The notes: generated by a model from the letters alone, not told the origin. Shown: positions 1 to 28,784, counted from the stretch's first letter. The stretch is DNA of 64,000 bases from Volvox africanus (GCA_030268105.1 BSDZ01000028.1:1202001-1266000), one strand, 5' to 3'. Program-made: numbers and translations.

Positions 1-460
1 GTTTAGCTTCCTGGTATTTGCTGGATCACATAACGATCGCCATCTCTCTGCATGGCACAACCCCTTTGGCTGTATTAATATGCACTCAATAATGTTCTAC
101 AGGTCATGCATGAGCTGCCGCCGGGATGGTCGTGGGATGTGATCCAATGGCTGTGTATGTGTTGCCGTACGCGTGGCGGGGTATGTGTGGCTGTACGTGT
201 GGCGGAGTACGTGTCTGCTCACTTGGTGTTTGGGTCGGCGGGCACTCATCCACGGAGCTGCTGGCGGACCCTGTCCACTGGGCGCTGGTGGTAAGCAGTT
301 ATGCAAAGGAATCCCAAGATGACGTCAGCCTGGGCAGAGAATATGGGAGTGCGTGGTGGCCTCCCTGATGATGAGGTGGTGGTGGTGGTGGAAGGCCCAT
401 TAAGAGAGAGATATGATGTAATATGCACACACACAGGGCACCGACCTAAACAACTATAAC

Positions 461-758
461 ATGTATGTTAATATAAATGAGCGGTCATATAAGATATCAT
501 GTAAACTCTCCATACATACGTCATCATCCCTCACATTTCAGCTGTTGCAGAGTTCAAGCTATTTTAATCAGCAGAACAGGATGTCCAGTACCTACCTAAC
601 CACTGCAATTAGATATGCCTGGAATGTGCGGTCGTATACGATATCATGTGGACACTCAATGCAGACATTATCATCCCTAACATTTCAGCTGTTGTGGAGA
701 TCCAGTTATATTTCAATCAGCAGAATAGGATGTCCAGTACCTACCTAACCACTGCAAT
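461..758. repeat. 149-bp tandem duplication, two diverged copies
   Basis: The block around 461-609 is repeated at 610-758. Both copies contain GATATCATGT, ACATTTCAGCTGTTG and end with the identical string CCAGTACCTACCTAACCACT followed by GCAAT. Corresponding landmarks are 149 bp apart (CCACTGCAAT at 600 and 749). The copies differ by scattered substitutions, so this is an old duplication. It has no convincing coding content. Confidence 0.8.
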
Positions 759-831
759 GATATATATATATATATATTACACATAAACATAATTTATACA
801 TATAGATAGACAGACAGACAAAGACGCGTGC

Positions 832-912
832 TCCTCCCCTGCGCTGTGGCTCGGTCTGGTCAGGACCCCCGGTGCTCGTCATTAGAGGGCGATCGCCCAC
901 AGTGTAACACCC
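832..912. repeat. Dispersed 81-bp repeat, copy 1
   Basis: This stretch (TCCTCCCCTGCGCTGTGGCT onward, ending in CCCACAGTGTAACACCC) recurs at 58361-58442 in the same orientation with only a few mismatches (GGTCTGG/GGTCCGG, CATTAGAGG/CTTTGAAGG, GTGTAAC/GTGAAAC). Two such close copies 57 kb apart imply a mobile or otherwise dispersed family. I see no terminal repeats or coding capacity and cannot name the family. Confidence 0.8.
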
Positions 913-3217
913 AATAATACATACATACATACATGGCCCAACCGGGCTGAACCACAGCACAGGGGGAAACACACCCCTTAGTCTGTTTGTCCTGACGTGC
1001 ATGCACTCCTCTCGCTCATCCAGCAAGGGGACACAGACCTCACGAGCCTCAAGCCTGGCGTATATATAAATGTATGTATGTATTTACGTAGTAAATGTTT
1101 AGTAGGTATGGAAGCTTATGTATGTATCCGTCGATGGGTGTTTAGGTCACTCACGAGAAAAGCAACAATAACAGGTAGTATGTCAACCCATGCCTCTCCC
1201 TCGGACGTCGGAAGACCGAAGAAAACCTTCTTTCGGCCGGCAGCACCTGGTGCATGCTGCCATCTCCGTAGGGGTTTCTGGAGTCCAGGCGCCGCCAGTG
1301 GAACCATACGAGGGACAGATTAAGGACTGAATGAAACTGCACAGCCGCCTTCGCATCTGCCTCCCTATCTCCTCTGTATTTCGTGCGGGTGCGTGTTTAC
1401 CAGTCTTAGTGGTATTAGGATATTTGCTCGTCCTTTCCCCCGTTTCTGAGTTGTTGTTGTATCCTAAATGCTTTGCTGCAAATCACCTAAGAGATAATGA
1501 TAATCCACTTATCATTAATAATTACAATTTAAAGTAATGATCAGTTTAATCGTTACATGTTCTCATCTGGTATTCGAATTCTGGATTGGGTCTCAGCCGC
1601 CGCCGACCAATACTAACCACCTTCCCGAATCATCCGAAATTGTCGGTTACTCCATAACCTGTATGGGCTGGGCCACTTACCGCCTGAATGGAAAATGGTG
1701 GAACACCTGGTTCCTGGTTCACTGATCCTCCGGTTGTCGTGGGGACTTCTGAAGGTCAGGCCCGGTTCGAGGCCTTATGGCCTCTCAAGTACGACCTGGC
1801 CGACGACTTGGTCTAATAATAGATAGCACAAAACACTTACAAACGCGTTCAGCAGCATGCCGCTGCTGCTGCTCCTGCTGCAAGCTTGGGTTTATGCCTT
1901 CTCACAAACCCAACAATTGCCCGATTCTTATTATCCTGACAAAACCATTTCATGTTCACTGGCTTTCAAATGCTTGCTTCCACGCAACAAGGCAACCCCG
2001 CAACACCAGCAGCAGCACTAATGGAGCCAAGCAACTGGGCACTGCTGCATCCGTTCATTCAAATCTGCATGGTGAACCCCCTCCCCGGCCCCCGCTCCCC
2101 GGCCCCCGCTCCCCGGCCCAAGGTCCCGACGCACCCTACTGGTGCGGCAGAAGGAACCGCAGAACGGATTACGTGACCCCGCAATTCCACACCGTACGGC
2201 CATTATCAGCCTAGCAAATCATCCGGGTAGCAAATGGTACGCCCGCAGAACATATAGACACACCCGCATGCTAACCGCCGTTTCATTTGCCCTATCTACC
2301 AGACAAAAGGTGGAGCACCTAATTCCGTGGCTGCTGCCTACATTCGGAGAGGTTCATCAGTCCGCAGGGGTCTCATATCTGCCCGGTGGTGGACCCTGGA
2401 TGGATGGACGCATGCATGGTTTACGCATTATGCGCATGAACCCGGACGCCCGCTTGCTTGGAGCATCAAATTCCATCCGGAAGAGCTCGATTTCTCATTC
2501 ACGACTTCCCGTAGGCCAGTCACATACAGACAGGGCTCCTTTCCATGATATATGGCTGGAACATGTATTGGTCCATGCATGACTGCACGTGCCTCCAAGT
2601 GCCTCCAAGTGCCTACATGTCTGCTGCCTCCTCCACCCAGAAGTCATCATGTTACGGAGATAGTTTTATTTGGGTCAGTTTGGCCGCCAACCATATGCAT
2701 TGGGACGTTTTTGGTCCAGCTGGCATGCGGATGAACTCGTCAAAGAGCAGAGGGTGGTCCACGCTTCAAAGCAGGGGAGGCGACAGCAAGATGCAAGTCG
2801 GTGGTGGATTGCAGGAGGACCGGCGAGGTTACAAATGGATTACCTGCCATCGACCCTCGCCCGCCTCGCGAGTGGAAAGCATGCGTTGCATATATATGTG
2901 GCTGCGTACGTATGGCTGCTATCGAAAGCGCCCAGCCAGTCGGCTGGTTCAACCTGGAGTTCGCTGTGGGCAATCAACCTTTTCAAAGTGGCCCATCACC
3001 ACACATACACTGAAACGCTTAGAAGAGGTGTTGCCGTACAAACTGCAGACGGAGCGAGCCAGGCGAACAGTGTGTCACCAAGACGCACTGCATATACAGG
3101 ATGACTATAAAGCGTTCTTGATATATCTTCTGTATTTACCTAGCTCGTCAGATAACCTATATCTGGCTTCCTGCAAGGATAACGTAAGCGCCAATAACTC
3201 ACCTCGTTATGTTGCCT

Positions 3218-3466
3218 TCACCGAAAAGTTACTCCTTTAGCCTCATTCGCCTTTAGTAGGTCCATTAGTTTCTTCCCCTGACGCAGCAAGTGCTCAATTC
3301 GTTGGATATCGCGTGGGCTGACATTCCTGTTCTTTTCAAATTCGTTGCGGGCAAAAGCAGTTAAACCTTGTCTGCTTTCTTCAGGCTTTGTACGAATAGC
3401 TCTCAAACATTCGCGGAACAAGCTTGTCGCCTGCTTTTGAAGGCCTGTGAATCGTCGGACAGTCAT
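3218..3466 (-). CDS. SDHAF1: LYR-motif complex II assembly factor, SDHAF1-like
   Basis: An uninterrupted 82-residue frame from an ATG at 3464-3466 to a TGA at 3218. The protein follows the layout of the SDHAF1 family. An N-terminal helix reads QKQATSLFRECLRA, where LFR stands in for the LYR tripeptide. Then come a charged middle (RNEFEKNRNVS) and the conserved block RIEHLLRQGKKLMDLL, close to the IEYLLRRGKKQL block of plant and animal homologues. SDHAF1 proteins act in the mitochondrial matrix, where they help deliver iron-sulphur clusters to the succinate dehydrogenase subunit SDHB. The length fits the family (about 80-115 residues). Unlike every other gene in the window it has no intron in the coding sequence, and its codons are A/T-tolerant. 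A generic LYRM protein is the main alternative. The short N-terminus offers no clear targeting peptide. Confidence 0.8.
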   Translation of the reverse strand: MTVRRFTGLQKQATSLFRECLRAIRTKPEESRQGLTAFARNEFEKNRNVSPRDIQRIEHLLRQGKKLMDLLKANEAKGVTFR

Positions 3467-4811
3467 GTCGCGAAATTCGAGAAGTCGGAATACCCAAATT
3501 ATGATTTATTGGTTTGCTGCTTGTACGCGGCAAAACCTCACATCACATCAGCTATGCGCTGTAAAATCTGCATCTGCATCTGGTTTTAATCCCTCTCACC
3601 CAGCCGTGGGTCCCCTCACTAGGGCCGTACATCTGTGATCTTCCATACCTTCCGCCAGGCGTCATCCAGCCAAATAATCTAATTTTTTAAAACTGCTTAG
3701 GCCGTTACAAATTGCTTTGCCTAACTTGCCAATGATTCTCCTCTCTTCCCTGGACAGCCAGTTACCAGTATCTGACCCCACCTGACCGTCCCTGACCTAA
3801 GCTGAGCGGCGTGGCGCAAGGCCTACTTTGGTGTGTTGAGTTGTTCTCTCAACAGAAGGCTGATACTCCACTTGGCAAAGCTCAGCGATTTTTGGCTGGA
3901 GAAGTGCATGATGGCGCAGATAGTTATGTGTTAAACCCCCCTCCTTGCCCTGCCTCGCTGTACTGCTCGTTACTGCTCTCCAGTTATTTGTACCGCGGTA
4001 CGAGGTACGAATAATTACGAGGTTGACCCTGCATAACTGCAACTGATGATAGTACAAATACCAGGCAAGGTATCACCCATCGCCGTCACCTCTAATCTGA
4101 AAGTTTTTAGCCCGATATTGGTTATAACTTCCCTCCGTCATTCGCATGCCAAGGCGCTGCCACGCTTCCTCTAGTCCAAGGTGCAGTGAGGTCATGGAAC
4201 TGCATTCGCATCCATATCTGCTTCACTTTTTCAACATACACAGGTGACAAAGATGCCCAGAACTAATCCGTTGCTGCCGTGTGAGATGGGGATCCGCTGT
4301 GATCCACATTGTGTAGCTTGACACAATTCTTCGCCACCATCGTATATCTGTGTTAGATAGCTAGTCCATATCGGTATAGCCCTGTCTACCAGTTCTAAGA
4401 AGGCAGATACAACACATGGACCAAAAGACCCCTTGACACTCTTTCCCAGCCTTTAACCTTGTCTGATATGTTTCCGGAGCGGGCGTCAAGAAGGCGCACC
4501 TCTGCGCCCTGGAGCCCATATGTGTACATGCTATCTCGCTTGGGGACTTGGCTGTGTGACCCACCCAGGGGCCACCAGCCACGGGCACTATCCACGCAAC
4601 CTTCCCCCCCAACATGCACAGGCCACCCTGTCAGCCACCACTGGCGCTTAACCGCTTCGGTCACCCCAGTAAAGGCCGCCTTGCACTCGACCACATGCGT
4701 CTCATCATCGGGCTGACTTCGTTTATCCTGTCCGCCAACAAGGCAGATGAGGGCGTTTTCAAACCCAGGAGGGGGGATCCTCTTTTGATATCCTCTCTTC
4801 ATCGGCTCCAA
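3467..4811. other. Intergenic / 3' flank of CFAP161
   Basis: This lies between the ATG of the SDHAF1-like gene and the stop codon of CFAP161. It should hold the SDHAF1-like promoter and the CFAP161 3' UTR. A minus-strand open frame at 4395-4811 has no recognisable domain and I do not call it a gene. Confidence 0.45.
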
Positions 4812-7800
4812 TCAGCGCAATCCAGCGGCAGTGGCAGCAGCACGCAGATCGTTGCGGAACAGCCCGGCGTCAATGGACGCCCCCGCCTTGCCCCCGGGAG
4901 CGTAGCGGTTGATGAGTGCCGCGATGCCGTCCTCTGGCAGCTGCGAGCCCACCTGGCGAAGCACCAGCTTGAAATCTACAGCATGCATTTGGTTAGATGG
5001 TCAGCAAGTGGGCATCTGCGAGGGCGATCCTTTGAGCTTGAGCGAGCACTGAGAAGGGTTCGGATGTGTTCCAATGTGTGTTTTCATTAGTACTATTGTT
5101 ATTTTTTGTTTTATCCTTACGATTTATTATTCTTATTCTCATTCTTCTTATTATTATTAATTAGTATTATTATTTTCATTATTATTGTGATGATGATAGT
5201 GATGATGTGGCGCTTAGGGTCCAGGAAGTGCAAAAACAGGAAAGCAGTGTATTTTCGAACGGGGCTTAGGCAGGCTGAAGCGCTGAAGGCTGAAGCGCTT
5301 TGAAATTAGTTGTTCACCTTCCGCCGGCAAGAGCTGATGATTGTTCTCCAGCGTCACCAGCTTTCGCTCCAGCAGGCTTAGAGCGCCCTGCCGAGCACTC
5401 AGCTCCGTAACCAAGCCATCCATGAAAGCCGCCGCCTCGTCAGCTGACGACCTGTCGAAAGAAGTACGATGACCCGGGGGTCATCTCCATCTTCCGGAAC
5501 GTCCTCATCCGCGAATGGATACCAGCAGGTACAATTCGACCCAGCAAAATATCCCTCCCACCCTTCCTCCCTCCCTCCCTGCTCCCTCCCTCGTTGAATG
5601 CCATGATTTCTTTGCAACCACACCACTTTGCATACAACCACACCCTTACAGCCCCTAGCTTCCCTTCCCTCCCGACATACCTGGCCGGCGGTAGCTCCTC
5701 GACCTTGGTGCCGCCAACGAAAGTCCAGAAGTTGTCCGTCTGCTCGCCCTTGGGGAGGAAGCCTTTCTGGACCCCCTGATGGTCGTTCAGCAGCAGGCGG
5801 CGATCAATCAGCAGTGAGGAAAGGGACGTGTGCAGGAACCTGACGTGGGGCCCCGGGGACGAGGACTCAGGTGGCAATCCAACGCGTATCCTCCATTCCG
5901 GTAGTTTTCGCGTTGGGTAGGTTTTATCATTGGTTGCACGGGATATTCATGTCCTACTTTCTTCAGCCCTTTGCAGGCCTCCCTCACCTGCGCCAGCTGC
6001 TCCAGGGACAGCTTGAGGCCGTTGACGGTGGCGGAGCGGCCTGACACCTCCAGCTCAATACCGTAATCGTTGGGGTATCGAGCGGCCTCAAGACACAGGG
6101 GCTTCTGAGTGGCGCAGTGCACCAGCAGGACAGGCGCGCCGATTGCAACCTACGGAAGTGCGGGGAAAGAGGGGTATACTTGTGTGTGTTTGGTGTTCTC
6201 GGCTGACGATGATACTTGTTTATGTGTATGGGCAAGTAGCCTGACCGGGTTTCACATGGCGAATCGGAAAGCGGTGATCCAACCCCTAAGGGCAGTGACA
6301 GGGATGGAGGTAGTTCGGCGGGTGAAGATGGCAAGAATGAAACAGGAAAGGAAAGGAAAGGGGGTGCTGATGCGTGAGTGCCGCTTACCTCCACGCCCTC
6401 TGATGCGGCTCGCAGGTTGGGGTCGGGAGTTACCACTATCCAGGCACACTCGAAGCTGTCCACTCGCGCTGTGAAGCCCACCAGCTGCTGCCGCGCGTAG
6501 CGGGAGGCGTGCGTCGTTGACACGGGCTTGGAGAACAGGCACATGGGGTGCGGCCCGCCACCCGCGTCGGCGGCATCCCCCCAGGCACCTGGATGGAGCG
6601 CCAGGCGGACCTGAGGAGGATGAAGAGGATGAGGAGGATGAGGAGGATGAGGAGGATGAGGAGGATAGAGGGGGTAACAAACAAGGTGCGAAGAGGGCAG
6701 AACCAATTCGGACGTGCAGTAGGAAACCTGAGCACAGCAGGTGATGATAAGGTGGTGATATAAACATAGGTGCCGTGGTGGCAGTAGTAGCAGTAGCAGC
6801 TCCCAGCGGTGTGAGCTACCTCACAACCCACCTTTTGACCATAGTGCACGGTGCTATCCGAGTACGACGGCTCCAGCGCGGTGGCGGTCTTGGGTGGGAC
6901 GTACGGCAGAATGATGAGGGAGTTGCGGCAGCAAGGGGCGCGCACATCAGGTGCAGCGGTGGCGGCACACGCCTGCTCGCCAGGCCGAGTGTCCTGTGTG
7001 GGTTTGATGGCCGTGGGGTTTCGGAGCAGGGAGGTAAGCAGGCGAATGCCAGGAAAACCCAAAACCCAATAACCAGGAACGCAGCGATGGTTAAGTCTTG
7101 AATGCGACAAAAACGTTAAGGTTAAAATCCTAGGAGTACCGGATCCTTCAGTCATCCACAATTCAGGCCCGTAGGCTATGCAGGGATGGCAACATGGCAT
7201 ACGGAGTGGAGCGGGATGGAGCGGAGTGGGTGAGGGAGTCGCCTTCCTCTCACAGCGGATCTGGAGACGCGATGTGGGTTATCCAGAGAGCCAGTCGATA
7301 GGCCCAAGTGGCATCCTGCCGTCCAAAGTCGAGCCACCACGTTCCTCCGTCTACCACCACGTTCCGCCGTTCCTCCGTCTATGACTTATGAATCGCTGCA
7401 TACATGCAGGTGACTCTCACTCACTCACTCACTCACTCACACTCTCTCGCGCGCATGGATCGACAACCCAGGCAGTCACTTCACCTAGTATCCCCGTCGC
7501 AGACCTTCTTCCAGCCTCGAAACCCGCACGCCCACAGGGTATGCTGTAGGAACGCTGCAACTTTCCCGTTTCCCCTTTTTCGAGCCGCTGTGCGGTCATT
7601 CCAACATTGTACTGCATGTTGCTCCGCACGGCAGGGGCTCCACGTCCATTAGATTGATCTGTTCTCGCCTTCCCCCAGCTCACTACTTTTGCGCACCTAC
7701 CGCATCGGCTGGGTCTCCCGCCAGGACGCACCCCGTGTCCACGTGTACCAGCTGCACGACATCCCCAAAATGGACATAGGGGTCATCCGCAACGCGGGTC

Positions 7801-8397
7801 AAATTCACCTCCGCCAGAGCAGAGGCCATGCGCTGCCGGAATCTGTAGGAACACATCAGGAGGGTGAACAAACAGCCGCGTCTAAGGGTTCCTGAAGGTG
7901 CATCACGGGCCAAAGGTTTGCCGAGGCGGGTCTGCTTGTCGCGACGTGCAGATGGGGGTCTGCCACCGGGGCCCTCCCTAGAAACGGGTTTTGACGCTGG
8001 GGGTAAAGCTAGAAGCGGGTGGTAGATTAGAAGGTTTACTCTGGCAATTGTATGCATAAGAGAAAGCCAGGAATGTTTCACGCCCAAATTGCGTTCACGA
8101 ATACATCGACCATGCTAGGTTCGACATAAGCAAGCACGACAGGCTCCGCCTCAGGAAGTCGCATGAGAGCGTGTCGGAAGCACACAGCGCAATGAAATCG
8201 CCGAGAAATAGCAGGAATGTACGAAGGACGCCAGACTGCCGCTGAAATGTCTTCAAGCCGTGAACTTACGCATCGAGCTTTAGAGTCCCAGTGCCTTTCC
8301 GTGACAACAGATCTTTCAGAATTGTCCGTTGTAGCTCTCTGTCCTCAGCCCAATTCCCAATCAAGCACACCGGGTTGAAGCGCGTCACATCACGCAT
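4812..8397 (-). CDS. CFAP161: Cilia- and flagella-associated protein 161 (FAP161), 8 exons
   Basis: Eight exons join in frame to 432 codons: 8397-8270, 7842-7701, 6993-6832, 6610-6389, 6149-5988, 5865-5681, 5451-5318, 4975-4812. All have GT-AG boundaries and the stop is TGA at 4812-4814. Homology to CFAP161 runs along most of the length: LIGNWAEDRELQ near the N-terminus, DPYVHFGDVVQLVHVDTG in exon 2, and RNSLIILPYV in exon 3. The heptamer-like block in exon 4 runs from CLFSKPV to ECAWIVVTPDPN, and FWTFVGG is in exon 6. CFAP161 is a microtubule inner protein of ciliary doublets. The animal protein is about 300 residues. The extra C-terminal part here (exons 7-8, including EDGIAALINRYAPGGKAGAS) resembles a degenerate EF-hand-like helical pair. 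The ATG at 8395-8397 is the first Met before the conserved block. An upstream coding exon cannot be excluded. The exon 6 acceptor is the least certain junction. Confidence 0.87.
6611..6667. repeat. GAGGAT hexamer array in CFAP161 intron
   Basis: Tandem GAGGAT/GATGAG units fill the end of the intron between CFAP161 exons 3 and 4. On the transcribed sense strand this is a pyrimidine-rich CATCCTC tract directly in front of the exon 4 acceptor (6611-6612), so the repeat doubles as the polypyrimidine tract. Confidence 0.75.
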
Positions 8398-9890
8398 CTT
8401 TACTCGAAGCTAAAATATAAAGAGAACGACAAATTAATTCCTAACTGTTTAACTTAAGCGGTGGGTTTCCCCAGTTTGCCGAATCCGAAAGTAGTGAAAC
8501 ACCCAGGATATTATAGACTTATTGAGCAGCGAGTTACAAGTCTCCATACAGGATAATGCCTGTGATCATAACTTCGCTTCAACGCGGACTTTGGAAACAT
8601 CGAAGAAACATTGAAGTACGAGCATCGTATACGACTCTAACAGCCAATATTTCTCTGTCATCACTTCCTATGAAATTTTTCATTTGACGTGAAAGCACGG
8701 ATTAATGATTATGATCGGCTGCATGTTGGCCCATCGGAAGTTTGGGCCTCGGTACCACTGGATGCCTGGGTCCCATTCATGCAATTTCTGCAAGAACCTT
8801 CATACATCCCTTCAAAACAATTCAGAGGTTGAACCTCCGCGATCTTAGTGACACTTTGCCCTGTGCGATCGTGCGCGAGTTCTTTGCACGTACGGCGAGG
8901 ACAGCCGGCACCCAATGACAGCCTGGACTGCTTACCCAGAACGTGAGATGTCTTCAGCTACTCCCTAACCCTTCCGTAACATTTGAGAATCTTTATATCC
9001 ACAACGAAGTTGCCACACGCTTGTAGCATGTGTCCATTTTTGGGTGATAGTATCCACCCCGCCACAAGTAAGGTGTACGTGCTCAGCAGGGTGTACGTGC
9101 CCATCCTTGCTTGCTTGCACATGCAGCAGCTTCCATGGATTTCGGTATATCATCGATTGCCTGCGATGTGCATGTAGGTACAAGATTTTGTCCTAATTCT
9201 TCCGATTTATAATTGCAACGGTTTTGAGAACGCAAGTTGCGTTCATTGTGTAGACGAAAGAACGAATGGGACGCACGGTCTAGGTCATGGACTAGGGTCG
9301 AGCGGGACCTGCTGGGTTTCGGGTGGTATGATTTGTGTGCGGTGAAAGCTTTGTGCTTATCAGGGTTGTTCATTGTTCTTATTTATTTTATTTATATAAG
9401 AGTGAAACATCCACGATTCTCCAGGAAATGTGTACGCATGGAGCAATGGAGGCTTCTCGTCTTCATTACTAGTATCATTTCATTACTATTTTGGAGCCCC
9501 GTGGAAAGTATATATCTATCCATTCAAGATCCGAGGGTAGGAAATAAGAAAATAGAGGCAGGGTGCGTGGAAAACGAGATGTTAGTAATAATAACCGGCA
9601 AGCACGCATAAAGCAATACAATGTCACGAACATCCATACAGGCTATAAAGCCGACACCTTGGCTGGCTAAAGTCTTCATCACATTGGTCATAGCCTGCAT
9701 ACTTATAACAAAAACTCAAGACCGGGTACACCCTATGTATACATGCACGCATATCGGCTAGAGCTTGCACGCTATGCCCCGGCACAATCTTGCGTGCAAT
9801 CGACGCGCATGGACGCGCGGGCCTCGCTGCACCATTCTACCCCTCCGGCCAATCATCAATACCGCATAACAATGGTGTTGGTGTTGGTAC

Positions 9891-9924
<34 letters not shown>

Positions 9925-10440
9925 TGTTGTTGTTGTTTTTGTTGTTTTTGTTTTTGTTTTTGTTGTTGTTGTTGTTTTTGTTGTTGTTTTTGTTGTTTTT
10001 GTTGTTCTTGTTGTAGTAGTAGTAGGAGGAGGAGGACGAGCCACTATACTATCCCATACGCAAATCCTAACATGCGCATTATTTCACGTTAGATCGCATG
10101 CCGTGTTAGAGGCCCCTACCGTCTTCTAACGCCCGAAGTCGTAGTGGGGAGGAGGACGGCGATGACAACTACGCACAAACATAAGCACACCTACGTCCAT
10201 ACACACGCATACTGTGTGCTATGTAAAAATGTTCCTTGAGGATCGTCACATCTATCTACCGGAGGGGGCACCGAAGTAAGATCCGTGGCATGACCTTATT
10301 ATATGAATTTGCACACACAAAGACACCGCCGTTCTAACAATCACAACCACTGTCCTCAGTACCCATAGCTAGCAGAGACATAGCGCAATCTCAATTGAGA
10401 ATCCACGCCACTGCTGATCAACCCTGGCCAACACCCCCCG
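8398..10440. other. Intergenic between CFAP161 and the guanylate cyclase
   Basis: This holds the CFAP161 upstream region and the 3' flank of the cyclase gene. Small frames here (for example + strand 9237-9611) show no domain. The main landmark is the trinucleotide array at 9895-10036. Confidence 0.5.
9895..10036. repeat. GTA/GTT trinucleotide array
   Basis: About 140 bp of GTAGTAGTA passing into GTTGTT and GTTTTT blocks, then back to GTAGTA and GGAGGA. The apparent long frames across it (poly-Val, poly-Ser, poly-Thr) are products of the repeat and not genes. It lies about 400 bp beyond the cyclase stop codon. Confidence 0.9.
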
Positions 10441-26096
<15,656 letters not shown>

Positions 26097-28784
26097 CTGT
26101 TATTTTTTGTTGATTTTGGAGAGAAGTTATGGGCTACGTGCGCTGGCTTGCGAGTAGTAGACTCGCCTTTCCAGTTCCGAAGGAGCGAAACGTGAAGCAA
26201 GCCGTAAACGCTTTTCTTACCTAGCATTCCAACAGGGCTTGTTATTTTAGCGCTCCAAACTGGTTTGGTTCCGAGTCTAATGCCGACGAATGATGAGCGC
26301 CGGTTTTGTAGTAGTTTGCTGAAACTCGATATGCTATGGTTTAAAAAACATGGCATAAAAGTACAATTTCATTACCGAAGACCTCATTATTCGCTCCAAT
26401 ATCAAAATACTGGCTGTGGACAGTACATTTTAAGGAGCACAGCATTCGGCGTTTCCTATATGTTAGAGACTTGTATGGATTATAAAGTTCAGTATCTTAA
26501 CTTTTAAGATACATCTGCGCTTGCTTACTTAACCGGGGGGGCCCCTGCTCTTGCCTATTCGTATGCGGCGGTTATTTGTATGCTACGACTGATGGGCACC
26601 AGCGATTGATACGTCGCCGTCGAGATGAATGAAACATCAGAAAGGTATTATTTTATTATTATTACAAAATTGAAGTTAAAACCAGACTGTAACTGAGCCA
26701 TCCACGTCCTCGCATGTATAGTAGCGTAGAGGGGAGAGCTGAATTCTTTCCTGGTGCATCCAGTATGTCCAATGTTAGATTAGTAATGACATGGTTTGTA
26801 ATTAACATTGACGCGTTACCTATCTACTACGGTTATGCGAGAGTTGTATTAATACCGACTCGGAGCTCTATGCGCCAGTGAACAGGACATTCTAAGTCAT
26901 AACTATCTTCTATCTACTTGAACACAAATGTCGACATGACGCACGAAGATGATGAGTCTTGAACAGCATGTATGTATGTCGGAACCGGTTAGGAAGGACT
27001 GCGATCTTCGAGTTCATGCCGTACTTACATCGGAGTTTACTTTCATATTTTTAAGGATACGATGAGCTTCAGAACAGAAGAATGGCCGATTATCCTTGAC
27101 CAGATCAGACCGGACCATATACCGACAGGAGGTTCAACGGGGCTATGCAAAGGACTACCAGGCCCACTGGCAGTTATTAGACTATATGAAAGCTACTCTG
27201 ATGACCTGCCATCACAATACCGCGTTAGGAGGCACGGTAGGCTGTTAGTGCGGATTACCACTGAGCCATCGGCTAGCGACTTACACACCAGTTGATGACA
27301 ATCGGTCGTCGAATCTTCAAGTACTTTACTTGGTGGGCTATCGTACAAGGAAAGAAAGAAAGTCCATAGCGGGAAGAACCAACCTGTTGGGCTAAAGAGA
27401 GCTCTCCAAGACGTGACTTAACAAATGATACGGATCACACCACAGGCTGCACTGAAGGAAGCAGCGGGGCCGTAAGCGAGCCCATTCCCCCACCTCCTTT
27501 TTTCGTGTTCCGGATTCTAAAACTTGAAACTTTACGGCTCCACAACATCCCCCGCTTTATTCCCCCACTGCCACCCCCACTCTACAACAAAACATATACA
27601 ATATCAGTTTTGCGTAATGAAAAGCCCCGGGCGCCGGCAATCATTCAGCATATTCATACACCGATCGTCTAAGGACAATATGTTAGTTATAACTAATAAA
27701 CTTGAACTTAACTTTGTTTCCAACGTTCCTAGTTTCCAGACTGCCGTCCCGGTATCTTCGTCCCTGCGTGCACCTTCACTCCTTCACTCAAAAATCTCCA
27801 ATGAACCTAACGGAAACGTCCAAGCACGATGTAGTACGTATTTCCTCAACCCCGACCAGACAAGCAGTACGGCAGATCGCTTGATTTAACCCAAATATAT
27901 GAACCAACCAGCCCTGCCGCAGATCAGCAACCTCATGACGTTATCAATCTCCCCCATCACCTGCAATAATAATGTAATATATTATGCAATGTTATACCGA
28001 TTCTCCCGTCATGTGAAGCATCTGAGGATGGAACTTACACACACATGCAGAGTGCAATTCGGGTTTGTGTCCCGTATGCACGTCCATTCCGCACACAACC
28101 ATCACGGTTTTGTGAAAAGTTGGCAAATTGATCCTTAAGTGGTAGGGATAAAATCAACCGTACGGTAGGTATGGTCTCGATGCTACGAACACCGTATGCG
28201 CGTACATACATGTAGATACACCGTACACCCGTACGTACACGTCGCCCAGCCGAGAGGTTATAACCGTACGTCAAACTCCGGCGCAGGGCTATATTGCTTG
28301 GCTGCTGTCCATCACCTCGCGTCAACTGTGAGGTTGGTGTGCGGGCTTGGTTGTGGGGGTGCACGTAGCCACAACCGCAGTGAACACTGCCCTGCCGTAC
28401 ATACACATATACAGGCATACTCACCCCACCTCACCTCACCTCACCCCACCTCATCTCATCTCACCTCACCCCACCTCATCTCACCTCACCTCACCCCACC
28501 TCACCTCACCTCATCTCACCTCACCGCGTCGTGTCTCGTTCACACAGCACTGTCCAACAACCAGTGCCCACTTTCACCAGCTAACTAGGCAAACCCAGAC
28601 AGATTCAGAATGGAGCTGCTAGCTCTGTTAATTACATGTACGTACAGGTCCATCTGTATTGTAATACTTAGAAAACCGTACGGATAAGCACGGATACATA
28701 CCCAAGGGCAAATCGTTGTTTGGGCGGAGGCAGGCAGCAGGAGGGACAGTCCTGCCTGTTTTCATGCGAAGGGTTGGGGTTTAC

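Larger units (their letters stand above)
1..3217. other. No gene recognised; repeat-bearing flank
   Basis: I see no convincing coding exon here. Open frames of 60-230 codons (for example + strand 2545-3240) overlap each other in several frames, lack recognisable domains and have no splice-bounded structure, so I read them as chance. The stretch holds a 149-bp tandem duplication near 461-758, an AT dinucleotide run at 760-777, a GACA/GATA run at 800-820 and one copy of a dispersed repeat at 832-912. A short CGGCCCCCGCTCCC tandem lies at about 2085-2118. Confidence 0.5.

Noticed and set aside
2545..3240. 231-codon + strand frame
   Set aside because: Several overlapping frames are open here, composition is not protein-like and there is no domain. 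It also ends over the SDHAF1-like gene.
4395..4811. 138-codon minus-strand frame just below CFAP161
   Set aside because: It begins immediately after the CFAP161 stop in another frame, has no recognisable domain and is probably 3' UTR.
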